Assembly: GCA_022564295.1 (NCBI GenBank)
Contig: JADFLR010000015.1
Location: forward strand, 1-64,000
Reading direction: 5' to 3'
Origin: Bacteroidota bacterium
Lineage (GTDB): Bacteria > Bacteroidota > Ignavibacteria > Ignavibacteriales > Ignavibacteriaceae
DNA length: 64,000 bases
Shown: piece after piece, positions 1 to 8,203 of the stretch
Layout: every line of letters starts with the position of its first letter
How positions within the stretch are numbered: position 1 is the first letter of the stretch
Translations under genes and position numbers: made by a program
The notes under the pieces: generated by a model
What the model was told of the DNA's origin: nothing
What the model saw: only the letters and a program-made list of their open reading frames with translations
The model's database searches: none

Positions 1-436
1 TTAGTAGTTTATCACCAATTATATCTGCCAATAGAAATTTATAATCGGAATTACCCATCTTAAGTCTTATAACAAAGTAGTGCTTAAAAACTTCGAATTT
101 ATGAATTGGGTAGTTAAGCAGAGTATCTAAGATTAGCAGGGGCTTTGTAGGTTCCGCAATATCAAATATCTTTAGTCTGTAATCATCCCCAGATATTAAG
201 TAATTACGATGAATAAATAATAAACCTAAAGAATCCTGTATATTGTAGATATTTCCAAAGATGTTGTTGCTATCTCTTTCTAAAATATATAAACCAGTAT
301 TGGATGAAATGTAAGTATAGTATTCGTTTTCATCAACTCCCCAAAACCTTGTTGGTATGGTATCAATGTACGTCTGCTGTCCGTATACTGTGAGAGAGAA
401 GAGTAATGCGATTAGGTATATGTAAAATATTTTCAT
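1..436 (-). CDS. Secreted LVIVD-like repeat protein, 3' end outside the window
   Basis: An open reading frame on the reverse strand starts with ATG at 434-436 and stays open to base 1, so about 145 residues are visible and the C-terminus is missing. The N-terminus is a short Lys residue followed by a hydrophobic stretch ending in VYGQ, a plausible signal peptide. The segment RLKIFDIAEPTKP followed by LLILDTL looks like the LVIVD beta-propeller repeat found in secreted proteins of this phylum (family knowledge). The remaining sequence is aromatic-rich and beta-like. The role cannot be told. It lies just downstream of another propeller gene in the same orientation. Assignment to LVIVD rests on one visible repeat. 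Confidence 0.7.
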   Translation of the reverse strand, partial: MKIFYIYLIALLFSLTVYGQQTYIDTIPTRFWGVDENEYYTYISSNTGLYILERDSNNIFGNIYNIQDSLGLLFIHRNYLISGDDYRLKIFDIAEPTKPLLILDTLLNYPIHKFEVFKHYFVIRLKMGNSDYKFLLADIIGDKLL

Positions 437-554
437 CTTTTTAGCCTTAATTCGTTAATCTTTTCATTGTTATTCCATCAACATTTATCTGCCGTAGTTT
501 TAACGAAGGGGAACCATCCCTGCTTACCGGCAGACAGGTTCTTTGTTCCTAAAA

Positions 555-1874
555 CTATCTTAATAAAACCATCTTCTTTGTCACTATAAAATTACCAGCT
601 CTAAGTTGATAAAAATAAACGCCGCTTGGTAAATCCGTAGTGTTAAACTCAGCCTCATAACTCCCAATGGGTTTTTCTTCATTAACTAATACTGATACTT
701 CATTTCCTAATACATCGTAGAGTTTTAAAACAACATTACTTAATTCTGGAATTTTGTAGTTAATGGTTGTGGTTGGGTTGAATGGGTTGGGGTAGTTCTG
801 CGAGAGGGTGTAAGCCGTCGGGATGGCCCCCACGTCCGTAACTCCAACAGGCCCGATCGTTATGGCGATGCCTTCTGGGAACTCACCCACGCTAATTGTA
901 GCAACGACGGTGTTTGTGGCAATGTCGATCACCAAGACGGTGTTGGACCCGGGATTGGCCACGTAAGCAAAATCCCCATCAGGGGTAATGGCAACACCGA
1001 AAGGGCCCGCGCCCACGCCGACGGTGGCAACCACGCTGTTAGTAGCGGTTGCAATCACTGAGACGGTGCCCGACCCTGCATTGACCACGTAAGCGAAATT
1101 TCCATCAGGGGTGACTGCGACGTCTCTCGGTAAGGCGTCCACACCAACTGTGGCAACGACGGTGTTACTGGTAGTGGAAATCACTGAGACAGTGCCTGAA
1201 AAGTTATTGACTACATAAGCAAAAGCCCCATCAGGTGTAATCGCGACACCGAACGGCGAAGCACCCACACCAACAGTATCTACCACCGTATTGGTAGCGG
1301 TGTTGATTACGAAGACGTCATCACACCCGCTATTGGTCACGTAAGCAAAATTCCCATCAGGAGTAATCGCGACACCGAACGGCAAAGCACCCACACCAAC
1401 CGTGGCAACAACCGTATTTGTGGCTGTTGCAATCACCGAGACGTCGTTGGAAAAGAAATTCGGGATGTAAGCAAAAGCTCCGTCGGGAGTAATGGCGATG
1501 CCTCTGGCGATAGAGCCTACACCAATGGTATCAACAGCCGTGTTCGTGGCAATGTCGATCACAGTGACGGTGCCAGAGAACCCGCTATTGGCCACGTAGG
1601 CAAAAGCTCCATCAGGTGTAATAGCGACGTCCACGGGGGCAACATCTACGCTAATGGTGTCAACGACCGTATTGGTCACAGTGTTGATTACCGAGACGTC
1701 GTGGGAGTTAACATTAGTCACGTAGGCGAAGGCTTGGGCTCGGGCGGGGCGGGTCCCCATTGTAAGTGTGAAAAGCCCACTTAGTAACATAATGACACCC
1801 CTTCTGATAAAAGCAGCGAAGAGAGAGTTTGTCACAATCATAATTTTATTCTCCTTATTTTGTTGCATTCTCAT
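555..1874 (-). CDS. Secreted seven-repeat YVTN beta-propeller protein with T9SS C-terminal sorting domain
   Basis: 439 residues. A signal peptide ends near ARAQ (about residue 47). Seven consecutive repeats of about 42 residues follow, each of the form FAYV-N-(x)n-VSVI-TNTVV-T-VGV-(x)n-GVAITPDG, which is the YVTN repeat and enough for one seven-bladed propeller. After a linker the last 85 residues carry NYPNPFNPTT and end in GNFIVTKKMVLL, a Por-type sorting domain recognised by type IX secretion, so the protein is probably exported to the surface or medium. The start is supported by a strong AGGAGG directly upstream (around 1879-1884). The propeller part (about 830-1770) is clearly richer in G+C than the tail and the neighbours. 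Substrate or ligand is unknown. Confidence 0.9.
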   Translation of the reverse strand: MRMQQNKENKIMIVTNSLFAAFIRRGVIMLLSGLFTLTMGTRPARAQAFAYVTNVNSHDVSVINTVTNTVVDTISVDVAPVDVAITPDGAFAYVANSGFSGTVTVIDIATNTAVDTIGVGSIARGIAITPDGAFAYIPNFFSNDVSVIATATNTVVATVGVGALPFGVAITPDGNFAYVTNSGCDDVFVINTATNTVVDTVGVGASPFGVAITPDGAFAYVVNNFSGTVSVISTTSNTVVATVGVDALPRDVAVTPDGNFAYVVNAGSGTVSVIATATNSVVATVGVGAGPFGVAITPDGDFAYVANPGSNTVLVIDIATNTVVATISVGEFPEGIAITIGPVGVTDVGAIPTAYTLSQNYPNPFNPTTTINYKIPELSNVVLKLYDVLGNEVSVLVNEEKPIGSYEAEFNTTDLPSGVYFYQLRAGNFIVTKKMVLLR

Positions 1875-2286
1875 ATTTCCTCCTAAAAATTATTATGAAA
1901 TTAATTTTCATTAAAAGGGATCAGGAAGCACAGCAATTTTTCCTTTCAATGGGTTACGCTATACTCCACGTCTTGGGGAAAATAATAGGTTGGAATAATC
2001 TCGTTAAAACATAATCTTGGTCTACCACTTTCCCCAAAGTGTAGAATTCATATTCAATCAACAATGGTTAACTTGCAAAATTATTTGAACAATAGCAACA
2101 AAAATAAACTTAACTATTAGAAGCAATGGATTTTAAAAAATTTTTTAAATTATTTTTTTTGCAAAAAGGATAATAACCCAGTGCCATTTCTATTTTCATA
2201 AAGTAGATTGTCTGTGCACTTCACACCCACAAAGCCGACGTCCCTTTTGTGCCCCCATACCCCTTCAATCAGGTTGAAAATTCTCA
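1875..2286. other. Intergenic region with no gene seen
   Basis: About 410 bases of AT-rich sequence hold the upstream region of the YVTN gene and the downstream side of the first STAS gene. The right end, from about 2215, resembles the sequence around 4000-4060 next to the second STAS gene (a C-rich stretch around a run of CCCCATAC), so it belongs to the duplicated block. I see no convincing terminator or small gene. Confidence 0.5.
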
Positions 2287-2649
2287 TCAACTTTCAGGTT
2301 GAATATCTTCCTCAAAACTCTTGATAGCTTCTTCTCTTGTTTTATATATATCAAATAATCTGAGAGTATTTGGGGTAGTAAATATATCTTCTCTCTGGTT
2401 GACAGGTTCTACTACTTTCAACTTACCCCCTATAACAATCATCTTCTGCAATGCCAGAACAACTACTCCAAAGAATGTCGAGTCAATATAGTCACACTTG
2501 CTGAGATCAATTACTAATTTAGTGTGCCCGGAATTAATCTCCTCTTCTACTATCTTCCTAAATGCAACTGCTTCATTTAAAGTTGAACGAGTTAGGTTAA
2601 CCGATATAACAAATACACCGTCGACATATATTATTTCAAAATCTTCCAA
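2287..2649 (-). CDS. STAS-domain protein (anti-sigma factor antagonist type), copy 1
   Basis: 120 residues, a single STAS domain. The segment LVIDLSKCDYIDSTFFG (about 45-61) holds the conserved Asp-Ser motif; Ser57 is at the position phosphorylated in SpoIIAA/RsbV-type proteins (family knowledge). Such proteins act in partner switching, binding an anti-sigma or kinase when dephosphorylated. The start codon is TTG. The second copy at 4074-4436 is nearly identical at both ends but differs between residues 62 and 101. It lies divergently upstream of the housekeeping sigma gene. No RsbW-type kinase is seen nearby, so the partner is unknown; the SpoIIE phosphatase at 41997-43229 is a possible but unlinked regulator. 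Confidence 0.85.
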   Translation of the reverse strand: MEDFEIIYVDGVFVISVNLTRSTLNEAVAFRKIVEEEINSGHTKLVIDLSKCDYIDSTFFGVVVLALQKMIVIGGKLKVVEPVNQREDIFTTPNTLRLFDIYKTREEAIKSFEEDIQPES

Positions 2650-2879
2650 GTTAATTCCCTAATATGATTACTGCTTGCCTTTAAATTAAGTTGTCATCAG
2701 GTTAATAACAATCATTTGTCCCCATAATTAAAAACGATCAAGTTCTTCGATCCTTCTTATATAATAAATTCGCTATATTTTACGTAGTAAAATTTAGGTA
2801 GTTTGGAAGTCTTCTACCATTGAAAAATTACCTGGATAGTTCTCGTATTTATAAACCTTCAGAAAGGAGAGAGAGCAGC

Positions 2880-3740
2880 TTGATAATCACAAAGCAATTC
2901 ACTAATCGCGAAAGTAAATCTTTAGATCAGTATTTTCTGGAAATTGGAAAGGTAGATCTATTAACTCCCGATGAGGAGATATATTTAGCTATCAAGATAA
3001 AAAAAGGAGATACGTTAGCCCAGGAAAAACTTATTAAAGCTAACTTAAGATTCGTGGTTTCGGTTGCAAAGCACTTCCAGAATCAGGGTCTTTCGCTTGG
3101 CGATTTAATAAATGAAGGTAACCTTGGGTTGATTAAAGCTGCCCAGCGATTTGATGAATCAAGAGGATTCAAGTTTATCTCTTATGCCGTTTGGTGGATA
3201 AGGCAGGGTATAATGTCTGCACTTGCTGATCACCAAAGAGTGGTTCGTTTGCCATTAAACCGTGTGGGTGACTTAACAAGGATCAGCAAAGCTTCCAGAG
3301 ACCTGGAACAAGAATACGAACGAAAGCCAACCACCGAAGAGCTTGCAAAGACTCTTGAGTGGACAACTGAAGAAGTTGCATATACACTTCAGATTTCTGC
3401 CAGATATGTATCAATGGATGCGCCATTAAAAAGTGGTGATGAGAATAAAAACAGTTTGATGGATGTTCTTCCCAATGACAACCAGCCATTACCAGACAAT
3501 AGTTTGATGAAGGAATCTCTAAAGAATGAAATTACAAATGCTCTTTCTACCCTTAATGCAAGAGAAACAGAAGTAATAAGACTCTCTTTTGGAATTGGAA
3601 GAAATCAAAAAGCGACCTTAGCAGAGATAGGCGATAGATTTAATCTTACTAGAGAAAGAATAAGACAGATTAAGGAAAAAGCTTTAAGAAAATTGAGAGG
3701 TTCCAAAAGAGGCGATAGGCTAAAAGCTTACTTAGGATAA
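2880..3740 (+). CDS. rpoD: RNA polymerase primary sigma factor, RpoD/SigA type (short form)
   Basis: Sigma-70 factor that directs RNA polymerase to housekeeping promoters. Region 1.2 begins at [15 protein letters not shown]; region 2 includes [12 protein letters not shown], the core-binding [10 protein letters not shown] and the promoter-melting [13 protein letters not shown]; region 4 ends with the helix-turn-helix around [19 protein letters not shown]. Region 1.1 is absent, as in Bacteroidota RpoD. I choose the TTG at 2880 because an AGGAG lies at 2865-2869, ten bases upstream, and because the resulting 286 residues match the usual length of about 287. An in-frame TTG at 2820 would add 20 residues but lacks a clear ribosome binding site. 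It is flanked by two paralogous STAS genes on the opposite strand. Confidence 0.92.
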   Translation: MIITKQFTNRESKSLDQYFLEIGKVDLLTPDEEIYLAIKIKKGDTLAQEKLIKANLRFVVSVAKHFQNQGLSLGDLINEGNLGLIKAAQRFDESRGFKFISYAVWWIRQGIMSALADHQRVVRLPLNRVGDLTRISKASRDLEQEYERKPTTEELAKTLEWTTEEVAYTLQISARYVSMDAPLKSGDENKNSLMDVLPNDNQPLPDNSLMKESLKNEITNALSTLNARETEVIRLSFGIGRNQKATLAEIGDRFNLTRERIRQIKEKALRKLRGSKRGDRLKAYLG

Positions 3741-3781
3741 GTGTGAGAGAAGTTAATTAATAACAAGAAAGGATATACACT

Positions 3782-3895
3782 ATGGGAGACAAAGGCGGTA
3801 AGAAGGATAAGAATAAGGGGCAGAAACAGAAGAAAAGTAAACAGGAACAAAAGGCAAAAAAGAAGTTAGATAAGCAACCGAAAAGAACCCCGTAA
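3782..3895 (+). CDS. 37-residue lysine-rich small protein
   Basis: ATG at 3782 to TAA at 3893-3895 encodes 37 residues beginning MGDKGGKKDKNKGQ and ending KQPKRTP; about 40 per cent are Lys or Arg, with many Gln and no hydrophobic core. An AAAGGA ribosome binding site lies at about 3766-3771. It follows the sigma gene by 41 bases on the same strand and is probably cotranscribed. I believe similar small basic proteins occur annotated as hypothetical in other bacteria, but cannot verify that here. A nucleic-acid or ribosome-associated role is a guess from composition only. Confidence 0.7.
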   Translation: MGDKGGKKDKNKGQKQKKSKQEQKAKKKLDKQPKRTP

Positions 3896-4073
3896 TTGGA
3901 AGCTGGATTCTAATACCCCTCATCGCTTAATCCCAGGTCACTCTCAAGATTGCAGGAGAGGAACCTAGGATAGATTTTAAAAAATTCTTCTACAATGTAT
4001 GCGCCCTTCACACCAACAACCCGTCCCCCTTCGTTTTGGGGTGTATGGGGGTCAATTAGGTTGAAAATTCTCA

Positions 4074-4436
4074 TCAGCTTTCAGGTTGAATATCTTCCTC
4101 AAAACTCTTGATAGCTTCTTCCCTTGTTTTATATTTATCAAATACTTTGCGATAATCTGTATAAGTAAATATATATTCTTCTACAATGCCTGGTTTTACT
4201 ACTTTCAACTTATAGCCGATGTCAATCAACTTCCTCGATGCCACTATGAGCGCTCCAAAGAAAGTCGAGTCAATATAGTCACACTTGCTGAGATCAATTA
4301 CTAATTTAGTGTGACCGGAATTAATCTCCTCTTCTACTATCTTCCTAAATGCAACTGCTTCATTTAAAGTTGAACGAGTTAGGTTAACCGATATAACAAA
4401 TACACCGTCGACATATATTATTTCAAAATCTTTCAA
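4074..4436 (-). CDS. STAS-domain protein (anti-sigma factor antagonist type), copy 2
   Basis: 120 residues, paralogue of the protein at 2287-2649 with no length change. Residues 3-61, including the DYIDSTFFG motif with the candidate phospho-Ser57, and the last 20 residues are identical; the stretch from about 62 to 101 has many substitutions. The start codon is TTG with AAGGA just upstream. The flanking DNA is also shared with copy 1, so the whole block of about 450 bases has been duplicated around the sigma gene. Function as a partner-switching switch protein is inferred from the family. Confidence 0.85.
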   Translation of the reverse strand: MKDFEIIYVDGVFVISVNLTRSTLNEAVAFRKIVEEEINSGHTKLVIDLSKCDYIDSTFFGALIVASRKLIDIGYKLKVVKPGIVEEYIFTYTDYRKVFDKYKTREEAIKSFEEDIQPES

Positions 4437-4921
4437 GATAATTCCTTAATATGATTACTGCTTGCCTTTAAATTAAGTTGTCATCAGGTTAATAGCAATC
4501 ATTAATTACACCTTGTAAGAGCATTGTGGGGCGGTGGGAGGCACTTTGTTCAATAGAGTGATAGATTATATACCTTCTAATATGCACGAATGAATTAATT
4601 ACTTTAAATCTAAACGGTTAAAATTTATTTGTGCCTGTAACCTTTTTAAAATTAATGACTTACAAGGACGTGACAAATTGTCTGTTGACATTGCCACATA
4701 TAATTTTATTTTAATAGTAGGATTCGAAATGATGAAAGTAAACAATGTGAATGTATTTGAGAAAGCCTGAGAGGTTTTAATAAGGAATTCATCTTCCTTG
4801 AATCCGCCTATTGGGCTTTTCTCGTTATGTTCTTAAAGTAGTGTTAAGTAAAGTGTTCAGTAAAACACTTAACAAATACTGAACAGTGAAGATTTAGAGT
4901 AGGTATTTTCTTTGATTTCAG
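4437..4921. other. Intergenic region with a quasi-palindromic repeat cluster
   Basis: The first 65 bases match the upstream region of STAS copy 1 and are part of the duplication. Around 4837-4890 there are two direct units of the form AGTGTTNAGTAA followed by two inverted, slightly degenerate units (AACACTTAACA and AATACTGAACAGT). This could be a protein-binding array or a hairpin downstream of the tRNA. An ATG at 4728 opens only 13 codons. No gene is supported. Confidence 0.45.
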
Positions 4922-4994
4922 AGCCAACTGCCGGAATCGAACCGGCGACCTACTCATTACGAATGAGTTGCTCTACCAGCTGAGCTAAGTTGGC
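4922..4994 (-). tRNA. tRNA-Thr (anticodon CGT)
   Basis: Read on the reverse strand, the 7-bp acceptor GCCAACT pairs with AGTTGGC, the D arm is GCTC/GAGC, the anticodon stem ACTCA/TGAGT encloses the loop TTCGTAA with anticodon CGT, and the T arm GCCGG/CCGGC encloses TTCGATT. The discriminator base is T and CCA is not encoded. It would read ACG codons. Confidence 0.97.
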
Positions 4995-5086
4995 TTAAAC
5001 GCTTTGCAAAAATAAATATTTGCTGTAAAAAAGAAAATGGTAAATGAACATTTACCATTATAAACATTACCAGGCACAGAATAAAT

Positions 5087-5182
5087 TTATCTTACTTTCT
5101 TTTTATGTCTGTTCTTTCTCAGCCGTTTTTTTCTTTTATGAGTAGCCATTTTATGGCGTTTCCTTTTTTTACCACAAGGCAT
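5087..5182 (-). CDS. mS38-like (AURKAIP1/COX24 domain) small ribosomal protein
   Basis: 31 residues starting MPCGKKRKRHKMATHKRKKR, almost entirely Lys, Arg and His. The sequence matches what I recall of the tiny AURKAIP1/COX24-domain proteins of Bacteroidota, homologous to mitochondrial small-subunit protein mS38; they are thought to bind the small ribosomal subunit (established knowledge, recalled). The start at 5180-5182 is preceded by a good AAAGGAG. It sits between the zinc-ribbon/TPR gene, 15 bases upstream, and tRNA-Thr on the same strand, and is probably cotranscribed. Confidence 0.85.
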   Translation of the reverse strand: MPCGKKRKRHKMATHKRKKRLRKNRHKKKVR

Positions 5183-5197
5183 GTTCTGCTCCTTTAC

Positions 5198-6154
5198 TTA
5201 TAAATTATGCGAGTTTAATAATTCCTTTGCTCTCTTACCAACCTTAGTATCTGGTCCCAGATCAATCGCTTTCTGAAACCATCCTTTGGCTACACCAATG
5301 TTCCCGGCAGTTAAATTAACCACTCCTAAATTAAGATGTCCTATCTGATGTATTGGTTCGTACTCTAAAGCTTTTTTCATTTCTCTAATTGCATTATCGA
5401 AGTCACCTAAGTTGTACATACATACACCCATATCAATCCGTGCATCTGCATCTTCCGGAAATTTTTCCAGGTAACGTTGATATAATGGTATCGCTTTATC
5501 ATAGAATCCGCTGTCATTCTTTAAATGAGCTAATTCCAATAATGTTTCAGTATCATCGGGATTAACATTTAATTTTGCTTCAAGGTTATTTATGCTCTGC
5601 AGACTGCCTAAATCAATTCCTGAGCCGGTTGATTGATTAGGACTTACGTTAGTGTTAACCGTAGTTACACTCGTATCAAGTACACCCGAAGAAAATAAAA
5701 GAATGAGTGTAAATATACTAATAACCGCAACAATTAAATAGATTTTTTTTGTATCAAATTCTTTCTCTGCTTTTTTAGGTTCTGCCTTTTTGGTTGGTTT
5801 AGTTTTTTTCTTTTCTTTCTTCTTAACTTTTTGTAGTTCGGCAGGTTTTTGTAACTGTCGAGTTTCTACTCTCTCTGTTACGGGTTTCTTAATTTCAACT
5901 GTTTTATTGGTAACAGTTCCTTCTAACTTACTACCACATCCATCACACACTTCATTGTCTGAAGGATTTTCATCACCGCAATTTTCACAAATTATAATTT
6001 CAGCTGTTTTTTTATACGTAGGATCACTAAGAGTTGTCTGCTCTCTTCCGATAGTATCATTTTGATTTGATGAAATAATTTTTGCACCGCACTCAGGACA
6101 AAATTTAAAATTTTCGTTTAGATTTGAACCACATTCAGCGCAAAAATTTGCCAT
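5198..6154 (-). CDS. Zinc-ribbon, single-pass membrane, TPR protein
   Basis: 318 residues. Two zinc ribbons stand at the N-terminus: Cys5/8 with Cys19/22 and Cys56/59 with Cys70/73. A strongly basic Lys/Glu linker (about 85-135) leads to one membrane helix (about 138-157) and then TPR repeats (about 190-318) with the usual NPDDTETLLELAHL and DAIREMKKALEYEP pattern. By topology the ribbons are probably cytoplasmic and the TPRs periplasmic (inference). The ATG overlaps the stop of the HU gene in TAATG, suggesting translational coupling. Such combinations are common in this phylum but no specific function is known to me. Confidence 0.8.
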   Translation of the reverse strand: MANFCAECGSNLNENFKFCPECGAKIISSNQNDTIGREQTTLSDPTYKKTAEIIICENCGDENPSDNEVCDGCGSKLEGTVTNKTVEIKKPVTERVETRQLQKPAELQKVKKKEKKKTKPTKKAEPKKAEKEFDTKKIYLIVAVISIFTLILLFSSGVLDTSVTTVNTNVSPNQSTGSGIDLGSLQSINNLEAKLNVNPDDTETLLELAHLKNDSGFYDKAIPLYQRYLEKFPEDADARIDMGVCMYNLGDFDNAIREMKKALEYEPIHQIGHLNLGVVNLTAGNIGVAKGWFQKAIDLGPDTKVGKRAKELLNSHNL

Positions 6155-6462
6155 TAAGAAGCTGCCTCACTTTCTTTTTGCATCATCCCTATATTAACCA
6201 TTTCTTTAAATTCTTTAGAGAATTTAAAGGTGGGAACATAATGTTCGGGAACAAAAACCTGTTGCCCTGTTTTAGGGTTTCTGGCTTGACGTGAATTTTT
6301 CTTTTTAACCCTATAACTGCCAAAACCACGTATCTCAATACCTCTGCCATCTTTTAAAGATTCAATTACAGTTTTAAAAAATCCCTCAATAATAGCTTCG
6401 GTTTCCAGCTTGGTCAACCCGGTGCCCGCTGCAACTCTGTCAACAATATCAGCTTTGGTCAT
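6154..6462 (-). CDS. HU/IHF-family DNA-binding protein
   Basis: 102 residues. It begins MTKADIVDRVAAGTGLTK, carries the family signature GFGSYRVKKK (about 46-55) and the DNA-grasping arm motif ARNPKTGQ, so it is a histone-like nucleoid protein that bends DNA. The C-terminus (KEMVNIGMMQKESEAAS) extends some residues past the classical HU core. First gene of a likely operon with the zinc-ribbon/TPR gene, whose start overlaps its stop by one base. HU and IHF cannot be separated from sequence alone here. Confidence 0.93.
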   Translation of the reverse strand: MTKADIVDRVAAGTGLTKLETEAIIEGFFKTVIESLKDGRGIEIRGFGSYRVKKKNSRQARNPKTGQQVFVPEHYVPTFKFSKEFKEMVNIGMMQKESEAAS

Positions 6463-6775
6463 TAGAGTACCTCAGATTTAGTGAATACTAATTTATTTTC
6501 GACCCGCTTGCCGGCAGTTCGATAAATTAGCCGCTAAATTTATATATCTTTTCCCGCAAAGTCAATGCATACAATAACTTAGCGAAAGTGCGGCTATAAA
6601 AATAAAATGAATAAAAGTCTTATATTATTACATAGCAATAAACTATTATCTCTCATAATGATATTACATCTCAATATGAGTACTTTACTCTTAACAATTT
6701 TTATTGGATTAAAACTCAAAAGATGGTATAAATATTGAATTTATTAACCATAAAATCATTACAATTTGAGCAAAT
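6463..6775. other. Divergent intergenic region
   Basis: About 310 AT-rich bases between the HU gene and a forward-strand gene. It must hold promoters in both directions. A short GC-rich motif near 6502-6520 (CCCGCTTGCCGGCAG) resembles motifs near 520-535 and 58693-58715 and looks like a small dispersed repeat. No gene seen. Confidence 0.4.
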
Positions 6776-7174
6776 ATGGAATTAATAGATATAATTAAGT
6801 CGAGTATATTGCTGTTCAGTCTGCTACTATTAACTATAGTTTTTATTTCGTTTGGTTTATTCAAAATCAGAAATCAAGCCAAAGATAAAAGACTTACAGT
6901 AAAGAAATCTACAGAAAAGGAAATTTTACCGATAGATGTGGAGAGAGCTAAAGAATTAAATATCGAACAGGAAGAATTACATACCGGAGATAAGTATGTG
7001 GCTGGTAAAAAAAATATAGATGGGGAGAAATTTGTTATTATCAACGAAAACATAAAATCCGCACAGGTTCGTAATTTTCGTGTGAATTACCATCCAAATG
7101 TTTATAAATTTTATGGTGATTTGAACTGTAAAATTATGTTTAAAATAAAGCCTGGAACCAGCACTCACTCTTAA
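6776..7174 (+). CDS. Uncharacterised protein with one N-terminal membrane helix
   Basis: 132 residues. A hydrophobic helix (about 9-29, ILLFSLLLLTIVFISFGLF) is followed by a basic, then charged soluble domain containing GDKYVAGKKNIDGEKFV and NFRVNYHPNVYKFYGDL. I recognise no family. It stands alone, 127 bases upstream of the copper regulator on the same strand, and I see no sign it belongs to that system. Codon usage is like its neighbours. Confidence 0.55.
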   Translation: MELIDIIKSSILLFSLLLLTIVFISFGLFKIRNQAKDKRLTVKKSTEKEILPIDVERAKELNIEQEELHTGDKYVAGKKNIDGEKFVIINENIKSAQVRNFRVNYHPNVYKFYGDLNCKIMFKIKPGTSTHS

Positions 7175-7301
7175 AGAAACGAATTGATTTATAATCTATT
7201 CTGATAAACCTCGCAATTCCCCAATCTTATAACTCACAATTTCCACAAGCTAATTTATTTTGATCATATTTTTTTTTACATTAGGTTAAAACTATAAATT
7301 A

Positions 7302-7880
7302 ATGATGAGGAAAACATTACATATTAAAAACATGGTTTGTAACCGCTGCATAAAAGTTGTGCGCGAAGAGTTGGAAAAACTGGATTACACGGTCGAGAAA
7401 ATTGAACTTGGCGAAGTAGTTATAATGAGCGACAAAAAGAAATTTCAGCTCGATAAAATAAAAAAATCGTTTGAGGAAAACGGTTTTGAATTAATCGACA
7501 GCAGAAAGGCAAACATAATTGAACGTGTAAAAATTTTAATTATAAAACTTATTCATCATAATTCTACAGAAACTCAGTCTAATCTTAATCTACATGATGA
7601 AATAATTAAAGAAGCCGGGTTGAGTTATCAGTATGTTAGTTCGTTGTTCTCTTCTATGGAAGGAATTACAATAGAAAAATTTATTATACATCAGAAGATT
7701 GAAAAGGTGAAGGAATTAATTGTTTACGATGAACTGACATTGAGTGAGATTGCTTACAGACTTGAATACAGCAGCGTGCAGCATTTATCAAACCAATTTA
7801 AAAAAGTAACCGGGCTGTCTCCAAGTTATTTTAAAAAACTTAAATCGAAAAAAAGAAAACCCCTCGACACAATACTCTGA
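7302..7880 (+). CDS. Metal-sensing AraC-type regulator with N-terminal HMA domain
   Basis: 192 residues in two parts. Residues 1-70 are a heavy-metal-associated domain with the metal-binding Cys13-x-x-Cys16 (MVCNRC). Residues about 98-185 form an AraC-type double helix-turn-helix ending LSEIAYRLEYSSVQHLSNQFKKVTG, the conserved second helix-turn-helix. The usual AraC sensory domain is absent, so the HMA domain probably senses the metal, most likely Cu(I) because a CopZ-type chaperone and a CopA-type ATPase follow on the same strand. Whether it activates or represses them is not visible. Two adjacent ATGs (7302, 7305) could start it. Confidence 0.88.
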   Translation: MMRKTLHIKNMVCNRCIKVVREELEKLDYTVEKIELGEVVIMSDKKKFQLDKIKKSFEENGFELIDSRKANIIERVKILIIKLIHHNSTETQSNLNLHDEIIKEAGLSYQYVSSLFSSMEGITIEKFIIHQKIEKVKELIVYDELTLSEIAYRLEYSSVQHLSNQFKKVTGLSPSYFKKLKSKKRKPLDTIL

Positions 7881-7918
7881 TCTGAAAATTTTATAAAACT
7901 TTCCCTTTGTTTTGTAAC

Positions 7919-7966
7919 TAATAATTTTAATAAGGTTTTATATTTTATATGTAAATAAAATTATTA
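7919..7966. promoter_or_regulatory. Inverted repeat upstream of the copper chaperone gene
   Basis: Arms TAATAATTTTA (7919-7929) and TAAAATTATTA (7956-7966) are perfectly complementary and lie just ahead of the AGAGGAAG ribosome binding site of the copper chaperone gene. It could be the operator of the upstream HMA-AraC regulator or a leader hairpin. The region is very AT-rich, so chance pairing is possible. Confidence 0.3.
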
Positions 7967-7984
7967 ATAGCCAGAGGAAGAACA

Positions 7985-8182
7985 ATGGAAAAGGAATTTA
8001 AAATTGAAGGAATGAGCTGCGGTCATTGTGTGTTGGCTGTGGAAAAAGAGCTTAATAAATTAGATATTAAAAATAAGAAGGTGGAAATTGGTTCTGCTAA
8101 AATTGAATTCCATCCGGATAAAGTAAGCGAAGAAGATATTAAAAACTCAATTACTGAAGCCGGTTACACTGTAACTGAATAA
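7985..8182 (+). CDS. copZ: CopZ-like copper chaperone (HMA domain)
   Basis: 65 residues, one HMA domain with the metal site GMSCGHC (Cys12, Cys15) and the ferredoxin-like pattern through EAGYTV at the end. It is expected to carry Cu(I) in the cytoplasm and hand it to the P-type ATPase encoded 21 bases downstream. A clear AGAGGAAG precedes the ATG. The Gly-His before the second Cys differs from the ATPase's CASC but is normal for chaperones. Confidence 0.9.
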   Translation: MEKEFKIEGMSCGHCVLAVEKELNKLDIKNKKVEIGSAKIEFHPDKVSEEDIKNSITEAGYTVTE

Positions 8183-8203
8183 AGAGAAAACGATTTATAT
8201 AAA

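Noticed and set aside
2820-2879. Longer N-terminus of RpoD from TTG 2820
   Set aside because: No ribosome binding site, and the start at 2880 has AGGAG and gives the family's usual length.
4728-4769. A 13-codon ORF as a leader peptide
   Set aside because: There is no attenuator-like structure or following gene on that strand; the tRNA lies on the opposite strand.
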